DNA of 64,000 nucleotides, from NCBI GenBank assembly GCA_963695705.1, contig CAVOHB010000010.1, positions 310,001-374,000 of the forward strand. Reading direction: 5' to 3'. Position 1 is the stretch's first letter. Every line of letters starts with the position of its first letter. The notes beneath the pieces were generated by a model. That model was not told the origin of the DNA. It ran no database searches and worked only from the letters and a program-made list of their open reading frames with translations. A program made the translations under genes and the position numbers. This DNA is from JBKPNJ01 sp963695705 (GTDB lineage Bacteria > Actinomycetota > Actinomycetes > Propionibacteriales > Nocardioidaceae). Of this stretch, positions 16,213 through 25,999 are shown piece after piece.

Positions 16213-17641
16213 GGTAGGCCCCAGCCGTGAGGAGCGTCCCGGGAGGGGGCCCGGCGGCGAGCGGCGTCGGGGCCGCGGGACGTCTGCCTCGTGCCATCAA
16301 CCCGATCGCCAGCATGAGGGTGAAGAGCGGCGATTCGAGTGAGTCGTACACCAGGAAGAACAGCAGCGACTCCAAGATCACCATGCACCCGATCACGTCC
16401 AGGACTTCGACACCTCGGCTGTGCAGCAGGAACTGCATGAACAAGAACGTCAGGCACAGGCCGGTGCCGACGAACCCGGTGGTGAAGATCAGCCGCCACA
16501 TGAACCCCTGCGTGCCCAGCGGAGGGGGTGCGCACTGGTGACAGGTCGGAGTCTCTCCACCGGCGAGGGAGGCGTAGCTCCCCTGTTTCTGCCGTGTGCT
16601 CCCGTAGCCGAGGACCGGGGACGACTTCGTCGCGGAGATCACCTCACCGGCCACGCTGGCCCGGCGTTCATTGCTGTGCGGGGTCTCGATGCGGAGCACG
16701 ACCGTGTCGTACAACGGGCTCGACACGAAGATCGCGCCGCCGATGATGATCGCGGCGATGAGGACCTGCAGCAACCGCACCCGGCCGTTGACCGCCAACC
16801 GCACGGCCGTGTAGACGGCGCCGAGCCCGAGTCCTATCCAGAGGCCCCGGTTGAGCGAGTAGATGACCGGCGGGACCGCCGCGATCAGGACGACGGGGGC
16901 GACGAAACGACGCCAGCCGGCGTCGCGGCCGAGCCACGCGGCGACGAAGAACGGCAGATAGAGGCCAAGGTTGTTGCCCCAGGCGTTGGAGTAGGCGAAC
17001 GGTGCGGTCGGGCGGGGTTGTGTGTAGCCGAGGAAGTCGCTGCTCGACGCCAGCTGTGGATGGATCAGCGAGTAGACGAACCCGCTGGTATGGAGTTGCC
17101 GGTGGAACCCGTACTTGAGCAGAAGCTCGAGCAGCGAACGGAACTCGAAATGCGGCGCCAGCGTCGCGAGGACACCGAACACCGATGTGACGACGAACAT
17201 GTAGGCGAGCAGCCGCAGCACCCGTCGGGTGGGCAGCGAGCGCTCGTCGAGGTTGTAGACGTACAGCATCACGATCGTGATGGCCAGGTACCAGGCGAAC
17301 CGGTAACCATAGACGAACAACCTTGCCGGTCCGCCGCCCCCAGGCACGGTGCCGGGAGCCTGTGCACTCAGCACCAGAAGCCCCGCGACGACCCAGATCA
17401 GGAAGAGCAACCAGAACCCGAAGCCGCGCGGCACCGAGATCCTGGAGTGCCGAATGAGCTCCAACGCCATCGGAAGCGCCACCAGCAGGAAGATGACCTG
17501 GCTCAAACCCATCGCCCACCAGACGGGGAAACCCAGGAACAGAACGCTGAGCGGCCAACCCGGCTTGAGCAGTCTCGTCGAGCGCGGGCTCACGGGGGCC
17601 ACGGGCGCCGCCTCGGGGGCGACGAGTTCGGTGACGGCCAT
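16205..17641 (-). CDS. O-antigen ligase / Wzy-type polysaccharide polymerase
   Basis: 478 residues, about ten or more hydrophobic helices. A large hydrophilic loop lies between residues 335 and 375, as in O-antigen ligase/polymerase proteins. Expected to polymerise undecaprenyl-linked repeat units outside the membrane. Gly/Pro-rich soluble termini flank the membrane part. Start ATG at 17641, ten bases after the stop of the upstream sulfotransferase; its end overlaps the kinase start by eight bases. Confidence 0.85.
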   Translation of the reverse strand: MAVTELVAPEAAPVAPVSPRSTRLLKPGWPLSVLFLGFPVWWAMGLSQVIFLLVALPMALELIRHSRISVPRGFGFWLLFLIWVVAGLLVLSAQAPGTVPGGGGPARLFVYGYRFAWYLAITIVMLYVYNLDERSLPTRRVLRLLAYMFVVTSVFGVLATLAPHFEFRSLLELLLKYGFHRQLHTSGFVYSLIHPQLASSSDFLGYTQPRPTAPFAYSNAWGNNLGLYLPFFVAAWLGRDAGWRRFVAPVVLIAAVPPVIYSLNRGLWIGLGLGAVYTAVRLAVNGRVRLLQVLIAAIIIGGAIFVSSPLYDTVVLRIETPHSNERRASVAGEVISATKSSPVLGYGSTRQKQGSYASLAGGETPTCHQCAPPPLGTQGFMWRLIFTTGFVGTGLCLTFLFMQFLLHSRGVEVLDVIGCMVILESLLFFLVYDSLESPLFTLMLAIGLMARGRRPAAPTPLAAGPPPGTLLTAGAYRA

Positions 17642-17650
17642 CGCTATATG

Positions 17651-18505
17651 TCACCACCCCCAACGGCGCTGAAGCTCGACTCCGAACATCGACTCGACGC
17701 CGGCGATCTCGCTGCGCAGAGCGTCGCGCACGTACTGGGCGTCGGCATCCGTCAACGTGCCACTCAGGCCCGGAGCCGGTCTGTAGAGCGCCTTCTGGAC
17801 CAGGGCGGAGCGTTTGATCCGGCCGACGAACTCTGCGCCGTCATGCTCGCGCGTCCAGTCCGCCGCACGCCGGGCCAGCCGGGCAGCCGCTGTCGAGCGG
17901 GCACTGCTCACCGGCAGCCGCGCGGCCTGCATCTCGTCGTCGAGGTGGAGCTGTGAGATCTTCAGCCATCCGGTGACAGCGTCGATGAACGCCTGCTGGT
18001 CCGCCTGGAGGTCGTCGAAGACGGCGACGTGGATCTGCTCGGCCGGGAACTCCTCGAGGAAACGGCGCAGATGGGTTGCGTACCGGCCGTGCTCGAGGAG
18101 CTCAGGGCGCGTCTGCAGTGCCTCACCGAACGAGCCGGCATCGATGCCGTGCTTGAGCATGTAGAGGTACGAGGAGTAGGCGCGCGCAGCGGGCTCGCGG
18201 ACGGTCACCATCAGCCGTACGTCGTCGCCGAGGCAGGTCCGGATCCGGTGCGCCGCCTCCGGATGGAACAGGTAGTCCTGACAGATCTCGCCCACGACGA
18301 GATGCTCCGGGGTGGCCCGGCGGAACTGCGAGGCGTACCAGGCCATGCCCCGGTCGTAGTACCGGTCGAAGAAGTAGAGGTCCTTGGCCTCACTCAGGAA
18401 CACCTCGGGATGCTGGATCAGTACCTCGTGCAGCCAGGACGAACCGGCCTTGTCCGGGCCGATGTAGAGGAAGTTCGGTAGCTGCCCAGCCATCTCGGTG
18501 CTCAT
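17651..18505 (-). CDS. sulfotransferase
   Basis: 284 residues from the ATG at 18505, which overlaps the upstream stop (ATGA). PAPS-binding loop FLYIGPDKAGSSWLHEVL near residues 11-28, KDLYFFDRYYDRG near 42, and VTVREPAARAYSSY near 92-105 for the 3'-phosphate. The layout is that of sulfotransferases acting on carbohydrates (heparan N-/O-sulfotransferase-like size). Lies in the leftward run GT2 - sulfotransferase - sulfotransferase - polymerase - kinase - sulfotransferase - Wzz. Confidence 0.9.
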   Translation of the reverse strand: MSTEMAGQLPNFLYIGPDKAGSSWLHEVLIQHPEVFLSEAKDLYFFDRYYDRGMAWYASQFRRATPEHLVVGEICQDYLFHPEAAHRIRTCLGDDVRLMVTVREPAARAYSSYLYMLKHGIDAGSFGEALQTRPELLEHGRYATHLRRFLEEFPAEQIHVAVFDDLQADQQAFIDAVTGWLKISQLHLDDEMQAARLPVSSARSTAAARLARRAADWTREHDGAEFVGRIKRSALVQKALYRPAPGLSGTLTDADAQYVRDALRSEIAGVESMFGVELQRRWGW

Positions 18506-19422
18506 CTTCCCTCTGGCATCGCGCAGTCGCGCTCGATGTCCTGGCTGAGAACGAGTCGCGCGTCCGCGAGCTCCTGCAGCACCGCGCCGGTATCGGCCTC
18601 CAGGCGCTCGATGTCGGGCCCGCTCACCTCGCTGCGCCAGGAGTCGGCAACCGCTTCCGGTTGCCGTTGCAGTCGGTGCAGCGGGTTTCCCCCGGTCGCG
18701 CTGTCGGCGGCCGCCGGGCCGCCGCTGGCCTGCAACCGGGCCGAGACCCGCGAGCTCCAGGTGAGGCCGCACGCTTCGTACAAGTGCTTGGCCGCCGGCT
18801 CGCCGGAACGTGAGAGCTCGGCATGGTCCACGACCACAGCCTCGGGGCAACGTGACAGGTCGGCGAGCACCACCTGGTGGCAGACACGCCAGAACCAGGC
18901 CATGGCGGCAACGTCGTCGCGCTGAAGGGAGTCCTTGGACACCGGCGCCGCTTCCCCGTCGAGCTTCAGCTCGGAGATCTCGTCGATGTCGGGTCGCCAA
19001 CCCATCCGGCGGTAGCTGGCCAGCAGCGCGCCAGGATGCCGATATACGAGTACCAGCTGAGCACCGGTCACCGCACAGATCGTGGGGGTCGAGAGCAGCG
19101 CGAACGGGTCCTTGATCACCACTCGCGTGCCCGGCAGCGGCGCTCTCCACTGGTCGGCGCCGAGGCGGCCGTAGATGCGGGGCTCCCAGCCGCGGTACGC
19201 CCGCCGCAGGGTGCGTCGCTGCGCGTTGGTGAGCTGCTGGTCCAGGCGGCTCCACCCGGGAAGGGATCCGGCCAGCGCGAACTGCCGGCCCCGTGGGTTC
19301 ATCGGCTCCCGACCCGGCAGCGCGGTTCCGGGGCCCGCGGCGAGCAGCCTGGCCAGCCACGTGGTACCCGAGCGCGGGAGCCCGGTGACCAGCAACGGCC
19401 GACCGGGTGAGCGAGACCTCAC
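18502..19422 (-). CDS. sulfotransferase family protein
   Basis: 306 residues. The 5'-phosphosulfate-binding loop LLVTGLPRSGTTWLARLLAA is near residues 9-28, and the 3'-phosphate-binding LVYRHPGALLASYRRMGW near 124-141. Diverged from the other two sulfotransferases here, so it probably has another position or acceptor specificity. Overlaps both neighbours by four bases (GT2 upstream, sulfotransferase downstream), which strongly suggests one operon. Confidence 0.88.
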   Translation of the reverse strand: MRSRSPGRPLLVTGLPRSGTTWLARLLAAGPGTALPGREPMNPRGRQFALAGSLPGWSRLDQQLTNAQRRTLRRAYRGWEPRIYGRLGADQWRAPLPGTRVVIKDPFALLSTPTICAVTGAQLVLVYRHPGALLASYRRMGWRPDIDEISELKLDGEAAPVSKDSLQRDDVAAMAWFWRVCHQVVLADLSRCPEAVVVDHAELSRSGEPAAKHLYEACGLTWSSRVSARLQASGGPAAADSATGGNPLHRLQRQPEAVADSWRSEVSGPDIERLEADTGAVLQELADARLVLSQDIERDCAMPEGR

Positions 19423-20384
19423 GAGATACCCCGGCCGCGCGCGCGCGCAGCGGTCAGCACGTGTCGCGGATCAAGTCCGGTGATCGCCATGACGATCGCC
19501 AACAGGGCGTGCGGCGCCAGCGGCCACCGGCGAAGAGCCCGTCCCGCCCACCTCAGCGCGAGCCGCCGCTGGCCGAGGGTTGCGTACGCGAACGCGATCT
19601 GGCCCAGCAGTCTCGACTCGCCACGGCGGCTCTCGCGGAACTCGGGGTGCCGTTCGAGCAGATACTGCAGTGCCTCGGCGACGACCGTCTGCCGCTCCCG
19701 GAACCACGACTTCCCGTCCTTCTTGATGTCCGCGAGCGGCTCGGTGACGACTCCGACACCGCCGACTCGGCTGACCCGCAGCAGCCACTCATAGTCCTCG
19801 CCGTAGCTGAACGGAAGGTTCTCGTCGTACCCACCGGCCTGTTCGAACGCCTCGCGCCTGATCAGCAGGGTGGACGAGTGCAGCTCCTTGTAGCGCGACA
19901 GCAGCAGGTCAGCGTGGGTGATCGTGGCGGTCCGGCCGGGCCAGTCGAAGGGACCGCTGGGCATCAGCAGCCGGATTCCCGCCCCGACGACCAGGTAGTC
20001 CGGGTGCTCCTCGAGCCAGCTCATCTGGCGGGTGAGCTTGGTGGCATGCCAGCGGTCGTCGTCGTCGCACGACGCGATGAAGTCGCCGCTGGTGTGGGTC
20101 AGGCCGCAGTTGCGGGCGCCGGCCAGGCCGGGTGCGCCGGTGTTGGAGACGACCCGGACCCGGCGGCCCGGACTGGACAGATTCTCCAGCGCCCGCTCGG
20201 GCTCCTCCTGGTCGTGCACGATGACGCATTCGAGGGGGCCGGCGTACGTCTGCTCGAGGACACCCGCCAGAGCGGAGCGCAACAACTCGGGCCGTCCACG
20301 GGTAGGAAGCACCACCGACACCAGCGGCCACCGGCCGGGCGCCGCGTCGGTTGTCCCCAGCGGCGCAGCGTCGACGTCAGTCAT
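19419..20384 (-). CDS. glycosyltransferase family 2
   Basis: 321 residues from the ATG at 20384, preceded by GGGGAGGGC. GT-A fold: WPLVSVVLPTRGRPELLRSA at residues 18-37, GLAGARNCG near 95, the DXD-type SCDDDDRWH near 110, and FSYGEDYEWLLR near 190. A longer reading to 20771 crosses the divergent promoter region and is rejected. First gene of the seven-gene leftward unit that ends at 13296. Probably adds a sugar to the lipid-linked repeat unit. Confidence 0.92.
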   Translation of the reverse strand: MTDVDAAPLGTTDAAPGRWPLVSVVLPTRGRPELLRSALAGVLEQTYAGPLECVIVHDQEEPERALENLSSPGRRVRVVSNTGAPGLAGARNCGLTHTSGDFIASCDDDDRWHATKLTRQMSWLEEHPDYLVVGAGIRLLMPSGPFDWPGRTATITHADLLLSRYKELHSSTLLIRREAFEQAGGYDENLPFSYGEDYEWLLRVSRVGGVGVVTEPLADIKKDGKSWFRERQTVVAEALQYLLERHPEFRESRRGESRLLGQIAFAYATLGQRRLALRWAGRALRRWPLAPHALLAIVMAITGLDPRHVLTAARARGRGIS

Positions 20385-20757
20385 GCCCTCCCCTTCGCTG
20401 CGACCGCCGCCCGTGAACAGTGCCGCACCATGCCTGTCGGGGGCGAGCATCTCTGTCAGATTGTGGTGGACGGAGTCCGTCACTCTTCGTAGATGGTGCC
20501 GAAAGCGTCCATCGCAATCGTAATCGCAGCACAACGCCTGACGCAGATAAAGCCAAGAACGCGACGCATCACTGTCAGTCATTACAGGGCGAGCAATGCA
20601 CTCGTGCAACCGGTCGGCTGATACGGACGAACTGGACAAGCGTATCCCCCGGCGGGTAACGGCCTCCTGCAAGCGTGACCCAACGCCCCCGCTTGCCGGG
20701 GTAAGCGCGGGGCGGGGCGGATTGCATCCGCACCCGGGAACGCGGGAGGGTGCTGCG
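20385..20757. other. divergent promoter region between GT2 and cysQ-like gene
   Basis: 373 bases with no convincing gene. The centre (about 20490-20650) is less GC-rich than the genes. It must contain the promoter of the leftward polysaccharide/sulfotransferase unit and that of the rightward phosphatase gene. No clear shared operator is seen. Confidence 0.5.
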
Positions 20758-21543
20758 ATGGACGACGACACCAGCAGACCGCGACCGCCCGCCGGCGTGG
20801 TCGACGACGATCACCGGTTCGCCGCCTGGACCGCGGAGGTGGCGGGGCGGCGCCTGCTGAGCGTACGCGGGCAGGGGCTGCAGGGGCGTGAGCTCAAGGA
20901 CGCCGGGGACGAGGTCAGTCACGACCTCCTGATGGGCCTGCTGGCCGAGTACCGGCCCGGCGACGCGGTGCTCAGCGAGGAGGGCAAGGACGACAAGGCC
21001 CGGCTCGAGGCGTCGCGGGTATGGATCGTGGACCCGCTGGACGGGACCCGTGAGTACAGCGAGCCGCCCCGCGACGACTGGGCGGTCCACGTCGCCCTCT
21101 GGGAGGACGGTCAGCTGGTGGCCGGTGCGGTTGCCCAGCCCGGCCTGGACATGACGTTCTCCACCGCGGATGTTCCCCAGGTGTCGCCGTTCTCCGCGAC
21201 CCGGCCGCGGGTCGTCGCCAGCCGGACACGGCCGCCGGCCTTCGTCGAGGTGCTTGCGGAGGCGATGGACGCCGAGCTGGTGCCGATGGGGTCGGCGGGC
21301 GCGAAGGTGATGGCGATCGTGCGTGACGTGGCCGATGCCTACGTCCACGCCGGCGGGCAGTACGAGTGGGACTCGGCCGCGCCCGTCGTAGTGGCCCGTG
21401 CCGCCGGCCTGCACACCAGCCGGATCGACGGCGGACCCCTGGTGTACAACCAGGACAACGTCCTGCTCCCCGATCTGGTGGTGTGCCGGACCGAGCTCGC
21501 CGACCAGATTCTGCGGCTGATCGAGGCGCAGTCCCGGGAGTAG
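20758..21543 (+). CDS. CysQ-type 3'(2'),5'-bisphosphate nucleotidase / inositol monophosphatase family
   Basis: 261 residues from the ATG at 20758 (GGGAGGG upstream). Li+-sensitive phosphatase fold: VLSEEGKDD near 70, the metal-binding WIVDPLDGTREY near 84-95 and YEWDSAAPVVVARAAGL near 202-218. Actinobacterial CysQ removes the 3'-phosphate of PAP, the by-product of PAPS sulfotransferases. Divergent from an operon with three sulfotransferases, so PAP removal is the most economical role here; inositol or fructose-bisphosphate phosphatase activity cannot be excluded. Confidence 0.85.
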   Translation: MDDDTSRPRPPAGVVDDDHRFAAWTAEVAGRRLLSVRGQGLQGRELKDAGDEVSHDLLMGLLAEYRPGDAVLSEEGKDDKARLEASRVWIVDPLDGTREYSEPPRDDWAVHVALWEDGQLVAGAVAQPGLDMTFSTADVPQVSPFSATRPRVVASRTRPPAFVEVLAEAMDAELVPMGSAGAKVMAIVRDVADAYVHAGGQYEWDSAAPVVVARAAGLHTSRIDGGPLVYNQDNVLLPDLVVCRTELADQILRLIEAQSRE

Positions 21544-21551
21544 AGCCCGGG

Positions 21552-21557
21552 TAGAGT
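21552..21557 (+). promoter_or_regulatory. probable -10 element of mfd
   Basis: TAGAGT lies just after the cysQ-like stop and about 70 bases before the mfd ATG. It fits the TAGNNT -10 pattern seen before several genes in this window. No good -35 is visible. Confidence 0.35.
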
Positions 21558-21624
21558 GGATCGCCCACCCCTGGCCATGGCTGATCAGGGGCTGTTTGTG
21601 CTGTACGGAGGGACAACCGCCCGA

Positions 21625-24600
21625 ATGCGTCTTCGCGATCTGGCTGCGCGCGTCAACACCGAACCGGTTCTCGCCGGTGCCGTCGAGGATGCCAGGCGCG
21701 GCGATGTCACCGCGCTCGATCTCAGCGCACCCAAGGCGCTCCGGCCCTTCGTCGTCGCGGCTCTGGCCGGCGGCGCCGACGTGGCGGGAGCCGGCCGAAC
21801 CGTACTGGCCGTGACCGCGACGACCCGCGAGTCCGAGGACCTGGCAGCGGCCCTGGACGGCCTACTCGAACCCGGCTCCGTCGTGCAGTTCCCGGCCTGG
21901 GAGACCCTGCCGCACGAGCGGCTGTCACCCCGGGCCGACACCGTGGGACGGCGGTTGGCGGTGCTGCGCCGACTGGTCCATCCGGAGGACCCCGGCACCC
22001 CTGCGACCCCGGTCAGGGTCGTGGTGGCGCCGGTGCGCTCGGTGCTGCAACCCCAGGTGAAGGGGCTGGGCGATCTCGAGCCGGTGTCGCTGCAGGTGGG
22101 CGCGGAGATCGAGCTCGACGAAGTGGTACGGCGCCTGTCGGCGGCGGCGTACGCCCGCGTGGACCTGGTTCGAGCGACGCGGTGAGTTCGCGGTTCGCGG
22201 CGGCATCGTCGACGTCTTCCCGCCGACCCTCGAACACCCCCTGCGGGTGGATTTCTGGGGGGATGTGGTCGAGGAGATCCGTAGCTTCGCGGTCGCCGAC
22301 CAGCGGTCCCTGGACAAGGCGCCGGACGGCCTTTGGGCCCCTCCATGCCGTGAGCTGTTGCTGACCGATGCCGTACGGGCCAGGGCGGCGACACTCGCTA
22401 CAGCCCATCCGGAGCTCGCTGAGCTGCTCGACCGGATCGCGCTCGGGCACGCCGTCGAGGGCATGGAGTCGCTGGCTCCGGTTCTCGTCGACGACATGGA
22501 GCTGCTGGTCGACCTGCTGCCGCCGGCCAGTCACATCGTGGTGTGCGACCCCGAACGGGTGCGCAGCCGCGCACACGACCTGGTGGCCACCAGCCAGGAG
22601 TTCCTGCAGGCGTCGTGGGCGGCGGCGGCCGGCGGTGGGGAGGCGCCGATCGACCTCGGCGCCGCGGCCTTCCGGACCCTCGCCGACGTGCGGGCCCACG
22701 CGCTGGGGCGCTCACTGCCCTGGTGGTCGGTCTCGCCGTTCGGGCTCGACCCGGCCGCGAGCGAGCCTGTCGTCCTGCGCACCGAGACCGGAGACGTCGT
22801 GAGCCTCGACGTCGACGTCGAGACAGGTGCCGTCGAGTCACGGCCGATCGAGGTCCGCGCCGCAGAGTCCTACCGCGGCGACACCGAGCAGGCCATCGCC
22901 GACATCCGGGCCTGGCTCGGCGCCGGGTTCTGGGTCACCTTGCTGACCGAGGGACACGGCCCGGCCCAGCGCCTGGTCGAGCTGCTGAGCGAGCACGAGG
23001 TCCCGGCCCGGCTCGTCGCCGAGCCCGAGGCCCTCGAAACCGACCATGTTGTGACCGTGACCACCGGCCGGATCGAGCACGGCTTCGTCGCGCCACGGAT
23101 CGGGCTGGCCCTGCTGACGGAGGAGGACCTCGCCGGCCAGCGGTCCTCGACCAAGGACATGCGCCGGATGCCGACCCGGCGCCGCAAGCAGATCGACCCG
23201 CTCGAGCTCCGGACCGGCGACCTGGTCGTGCACGAACAGCACGGCGTCGGGCGGTACGTCGAGATGTCACATCGAACCGTCGCCGGCGCCGCGCGCGAGT
23301 ACCTGGTGGTGGAGTACGCCGCCTCGAAGCGCGGGCAGCCGCGCGACCGGTTGTTCGTGCCCACCGACCAGCTCGACCAGGTCACCCGGTACGTCGGCGG
23401 CGAGCAGCCCAGCCTCGACCGTCTCGGCGGTTCGGACTGGGCCAGGCGCAAGGGTCGAGCCCGCAAGGCGGTCCGGCAGATCGCCGCCGAGCTCATCAAG
23501 CTGTATGCCGCGAGACAGGCGACCAAGGGGCATGCCTTCGGACCCGACACGCCGTGGCAGCGCGAGCTCGAGGACGCGTTCCCGTTCGTGGAGACACCCG
23601 ACCAGCTGTCCACCGTCAACGAGGTCAAGCGCGACATGGAGCTGTCGGTCCCGATGGACCGGCTGGTGTGCGGCGACGTGGGGTACGGGAAGACCGAGAT
23701 CGCGGTGCGCGCCGCGTTCAAGGCCGTCCAGGACGGTAAGCAGGTGGTGATCCTGGTGCCGACGACCCTGCTCGTGCAACAGCACTACTCGACGTTCGCC
23801 GAGCGCTTCGCGGCCTTCCCGGTGAACGTCAGGGCGTTGAGCCGGTTCCAGTCCGACAAGGAGTCGGCCGAGGTCGTGGCCGGACTCGCCGCCGGGACGA
23901 TCGACGTCGTCATCGGCACGCACCGCTTGTTCAACCCGGATATCAAGCTCAAGGATCTCGGCCTGATCGTCGTCGACGAGGAGCAGCGGTTCGGCGTTGT
24001 GCACAAGGAGGAACTCAAGCGGATGCGCACCGCGGTCGACGTGCTGAGCATGTCGGCGACGCCGATTCCGCGAACGCTGGAGATGGCCATCACCGGCATC
24101 CGCGAGATGTCGACGATCACCACCCCGCCTGAGGAACGGCACCCGGTGCTGACGTTCGTCGGTGGGTACGAGAACGCGCAGGTGACCGCCGCGATCCGGC
24201 GCGAGCTACTCCGTGAGGGCCAGGTGTTCTTCATCCACAACAGGGTCAACACGATCGAGAAGGCCGCGGCCCATCTGCGGCAGCTCGTACCGGAGGCGCG
24301 GATCCAGGTCGCCCACGGCCAGATGCCCGAGCACCTGCTCGAGCAGGTGATGCTGGACTTCTGGGACAAGAGGTTCGACGTCCTGGTCTGCACCACCATC
24401 GTCGAGTCGGGCCTCGACGTCTCCAACGCCAACACGCTGGTGATCGAGCGGGCCGACCTCCTCGGGCTGTCGCAGCTGCACCAGCTGCGCGGCCGGGTCG
24501 GGCGCGGACGTGAACGCGCGTACTCCTACTTCCTCTACCCACCGACCAAGCCGATGACCGAGACCGCGCACGAGCGGCTCGCCACGATCGCCCAGCATTC

Positions 24601-25255
24601 CGACCTCGGTGGCGGGATGGCCATCGCGATGAAGGACCTCGAGATCCGCGGCGCCGGGAATCTCCTGGGGGCCGAGCAGTCGGGCCACATCGCCGACGTC
24701 GGTTTCGACCTGTACGTGCGCCTGGTGGGTGAGGCGGTCGCGGAGTATCGCGGAGACGGCCAGCCGGTGGTGAAGGATGTCAAGATCGAGCTGCCGGTCG
24801 ACGCGCATCTCCCGCACGACTACGTGCCCAGCGAGCGGCTCCGGCTGGAGATGTACAAGCAGCTGGCGGAGGTCCGCTCTCCGCACGACGTGGAGGAGAT
24901 CCAGGCCGAGCTCATCGACCGGTACGGCGAACCCCCCGCCGCCGTGGCGAGTCTGCTGCACGTTGCCCGCCTGCGGGCGCGCGCCCGCGCCGCCGGGCTG
25001 TCCGACGTCAACGCCCAGGGGAGCTACATCCGCTTCGCACCCGTCGAGCTGGCGGAGTCGGCCCAGCTTCGGCTCAGCCGTCTCTACCCGAAGACGGTCG
25101 TCAAGCCGGGTTTGCGTACGATCCTGGTGCCGAGACCATCCACGGCACGGGTCGGCGGCTCGCCGTTGCGCGACGAGGCGCTGCTCGCGTGGTGCCATGG
25201 TGTGGTGGAGTCGGTGATCGACCCGACCAGGGCATCGGAAGGTGGACATGACTAG
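21625..25255 (+). pseudogene. mfd: transcription-repair coupling factor Mfd, frameshifted
   Basis: Mfd displaces stalled RNA polymerase and recruits UvrA. The first frame (from ATG 21625) covers the UvrB-like N terminus and reads AAYARVDLV before an early stop at 22183. The expected continuation RRGEFAVRGGIVDVFPP is in the +1 frame from about 22172 and stays open to 25255. One extra T near 22169-22170 (gtTcgag instead of gtcgag) explains the break. All later domains look intact: RNAP-interaction domain, Walker A DVGYGKTEIAVRAAF, VVDEEQRFGV, SMSATPIPRT, and the TRCF C terminus; about 1,210 codons in total. Strong conservation on both sides suggests a recent mutation or a sequencing error. Confidence 0.9.
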
Positions 25256-25994
25256 GCGGCCCATCAGACCGCTTCGACCCCCACGTGTGCTCCAACGTCT
25301 GCGGCCAGGCTGCCACCGGCGGGCGATCGCCGCGGTGATGTCATTGGCATTCCTTGTGTCAGTGACCGGCTGCGACTCGATGCATCCGGGTGCGGCAGCC
25401 GTCGTCGGTGACACGACCATCCAGGAGTCGGAGCTCGATCACTTCGTCGACGCTCTCTGCGTGTCCAACAGCGTGGCGGCGAGCCAGGGCGGAGCTCCGA
25501 CCAACCAGGCGGCGACCCGCGACCTGCGACGCACGATCCTCAACGTGCTGATCCAGTCCGAGCTCGCGACGCAGGCCGCCGCGAAGAACGGCGTTTCGGT
25601 CACCGACGGCGACGTCCAGCGGCGGCTCGCCTCCGGCACCGGTCTGCCCGAACAGCTCCCGCCGGCGGTGGAGGAGAAGCTCACCGGTCTGATCACCGAT
25701 CTGGTCCGGGCCAGCCTGTTGACGGCGGCGATCGGGAAGCAGCAGCTGTCGTCGAACTCCGCGACACAGGTCAGCGGCAAGCAGGCCGCCGAGGCGGGCA
25801 GCACCTACCTCACGCACTACGCCGAGGAGGTCGGTGTCGACGTCGACCCGCGGTACGGCACCTACTCGGCCCTCGGCGTCACGGCGGGCAGCGGGTCACT
25901 GTCGGTTCCCGTCTCGAACGCGGCCGTGGAGGGCAACAAGGCCCAGCTCAGCCCTGAATGGATCAAGCAGCTCTCCGCATCGCAGACCTGTTGA
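25248..25994 (+). CDS. SurA-N-like lipoprotein
   Basis: 248 residues from the ATG at 25248, preceded by GGAAGG and overlapping the mfd stop by eight bases. A basic leader and hydrophobic core end in a lipobox-like VSVTGC (Cys about residue 42), so it is probably lipid-anchored outside the cell. The next 120 residues resemble the SurA N-terminal chaperone domain (VGDTTIQESELDHFVDAL, then ILNVLIQSELATQAAAKNGV). No peptidyl-prolyl isomerase domain is present. A similar gene commonly sits between mfd and mazG in related actinobacteria; its client proteins are unknown. Confidence 0.8.
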   Translation: MTRRPIRPLRPPRVLQRLRPGCHRRAIAAVMSLAFLVSVTGCDSMHPGAAAVVGDTTIQESELDHFVDALCVSNSVAASQGGAPTNQAATRDLRRTILNVLIQSELATQAAAKNGVSVTDGDVQRRLASGTGLPEQLPPAVEEKLTGLITDLVRASLLTAAIGKQQLSSNSATQVSGKQAAEAGSTYLTHYAEEVGVDVDPRYGTYSALGVTAGSGSLSVPVSNAAVEGNKAQLSPEWIKQLSASQTC

Positions 25995-25999
25995 CGGTC

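Noticed and set aside
16421..17956. 511-codon open frame antisense to the polymerase gene
   Set aside because: It mirrors the codon pattern of the minus-strand polymerase, crosses gene borders and encodes an Arg/Asp/Gln-rich sequence without domains. Long antisense frames are expected at this GC content.
17651..19360. 569-residue fusion of two sulfotransferases
   Set aside because: The long frame reads the upstream gene out of frame. The real downstream protein starts at 18505, and the upstream sulfotransferase is intact in its own frame.
19419..20771. 450-residue form of the GT2 protein
   Set aside because: The extra 129 residues cover the divergent promoter region and overlap the cysQ-like start; the ATG at 20384 has a good ribosome-binding site and the domain begins right after it.
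22160..22260. Programmed ribosomal frameshift in mfd
   Set aside because: No slippery heptamer or following structure is evident, and mfd is not known to use frameshifting. The same kind of break in five other genes makes error or mutation more likely.
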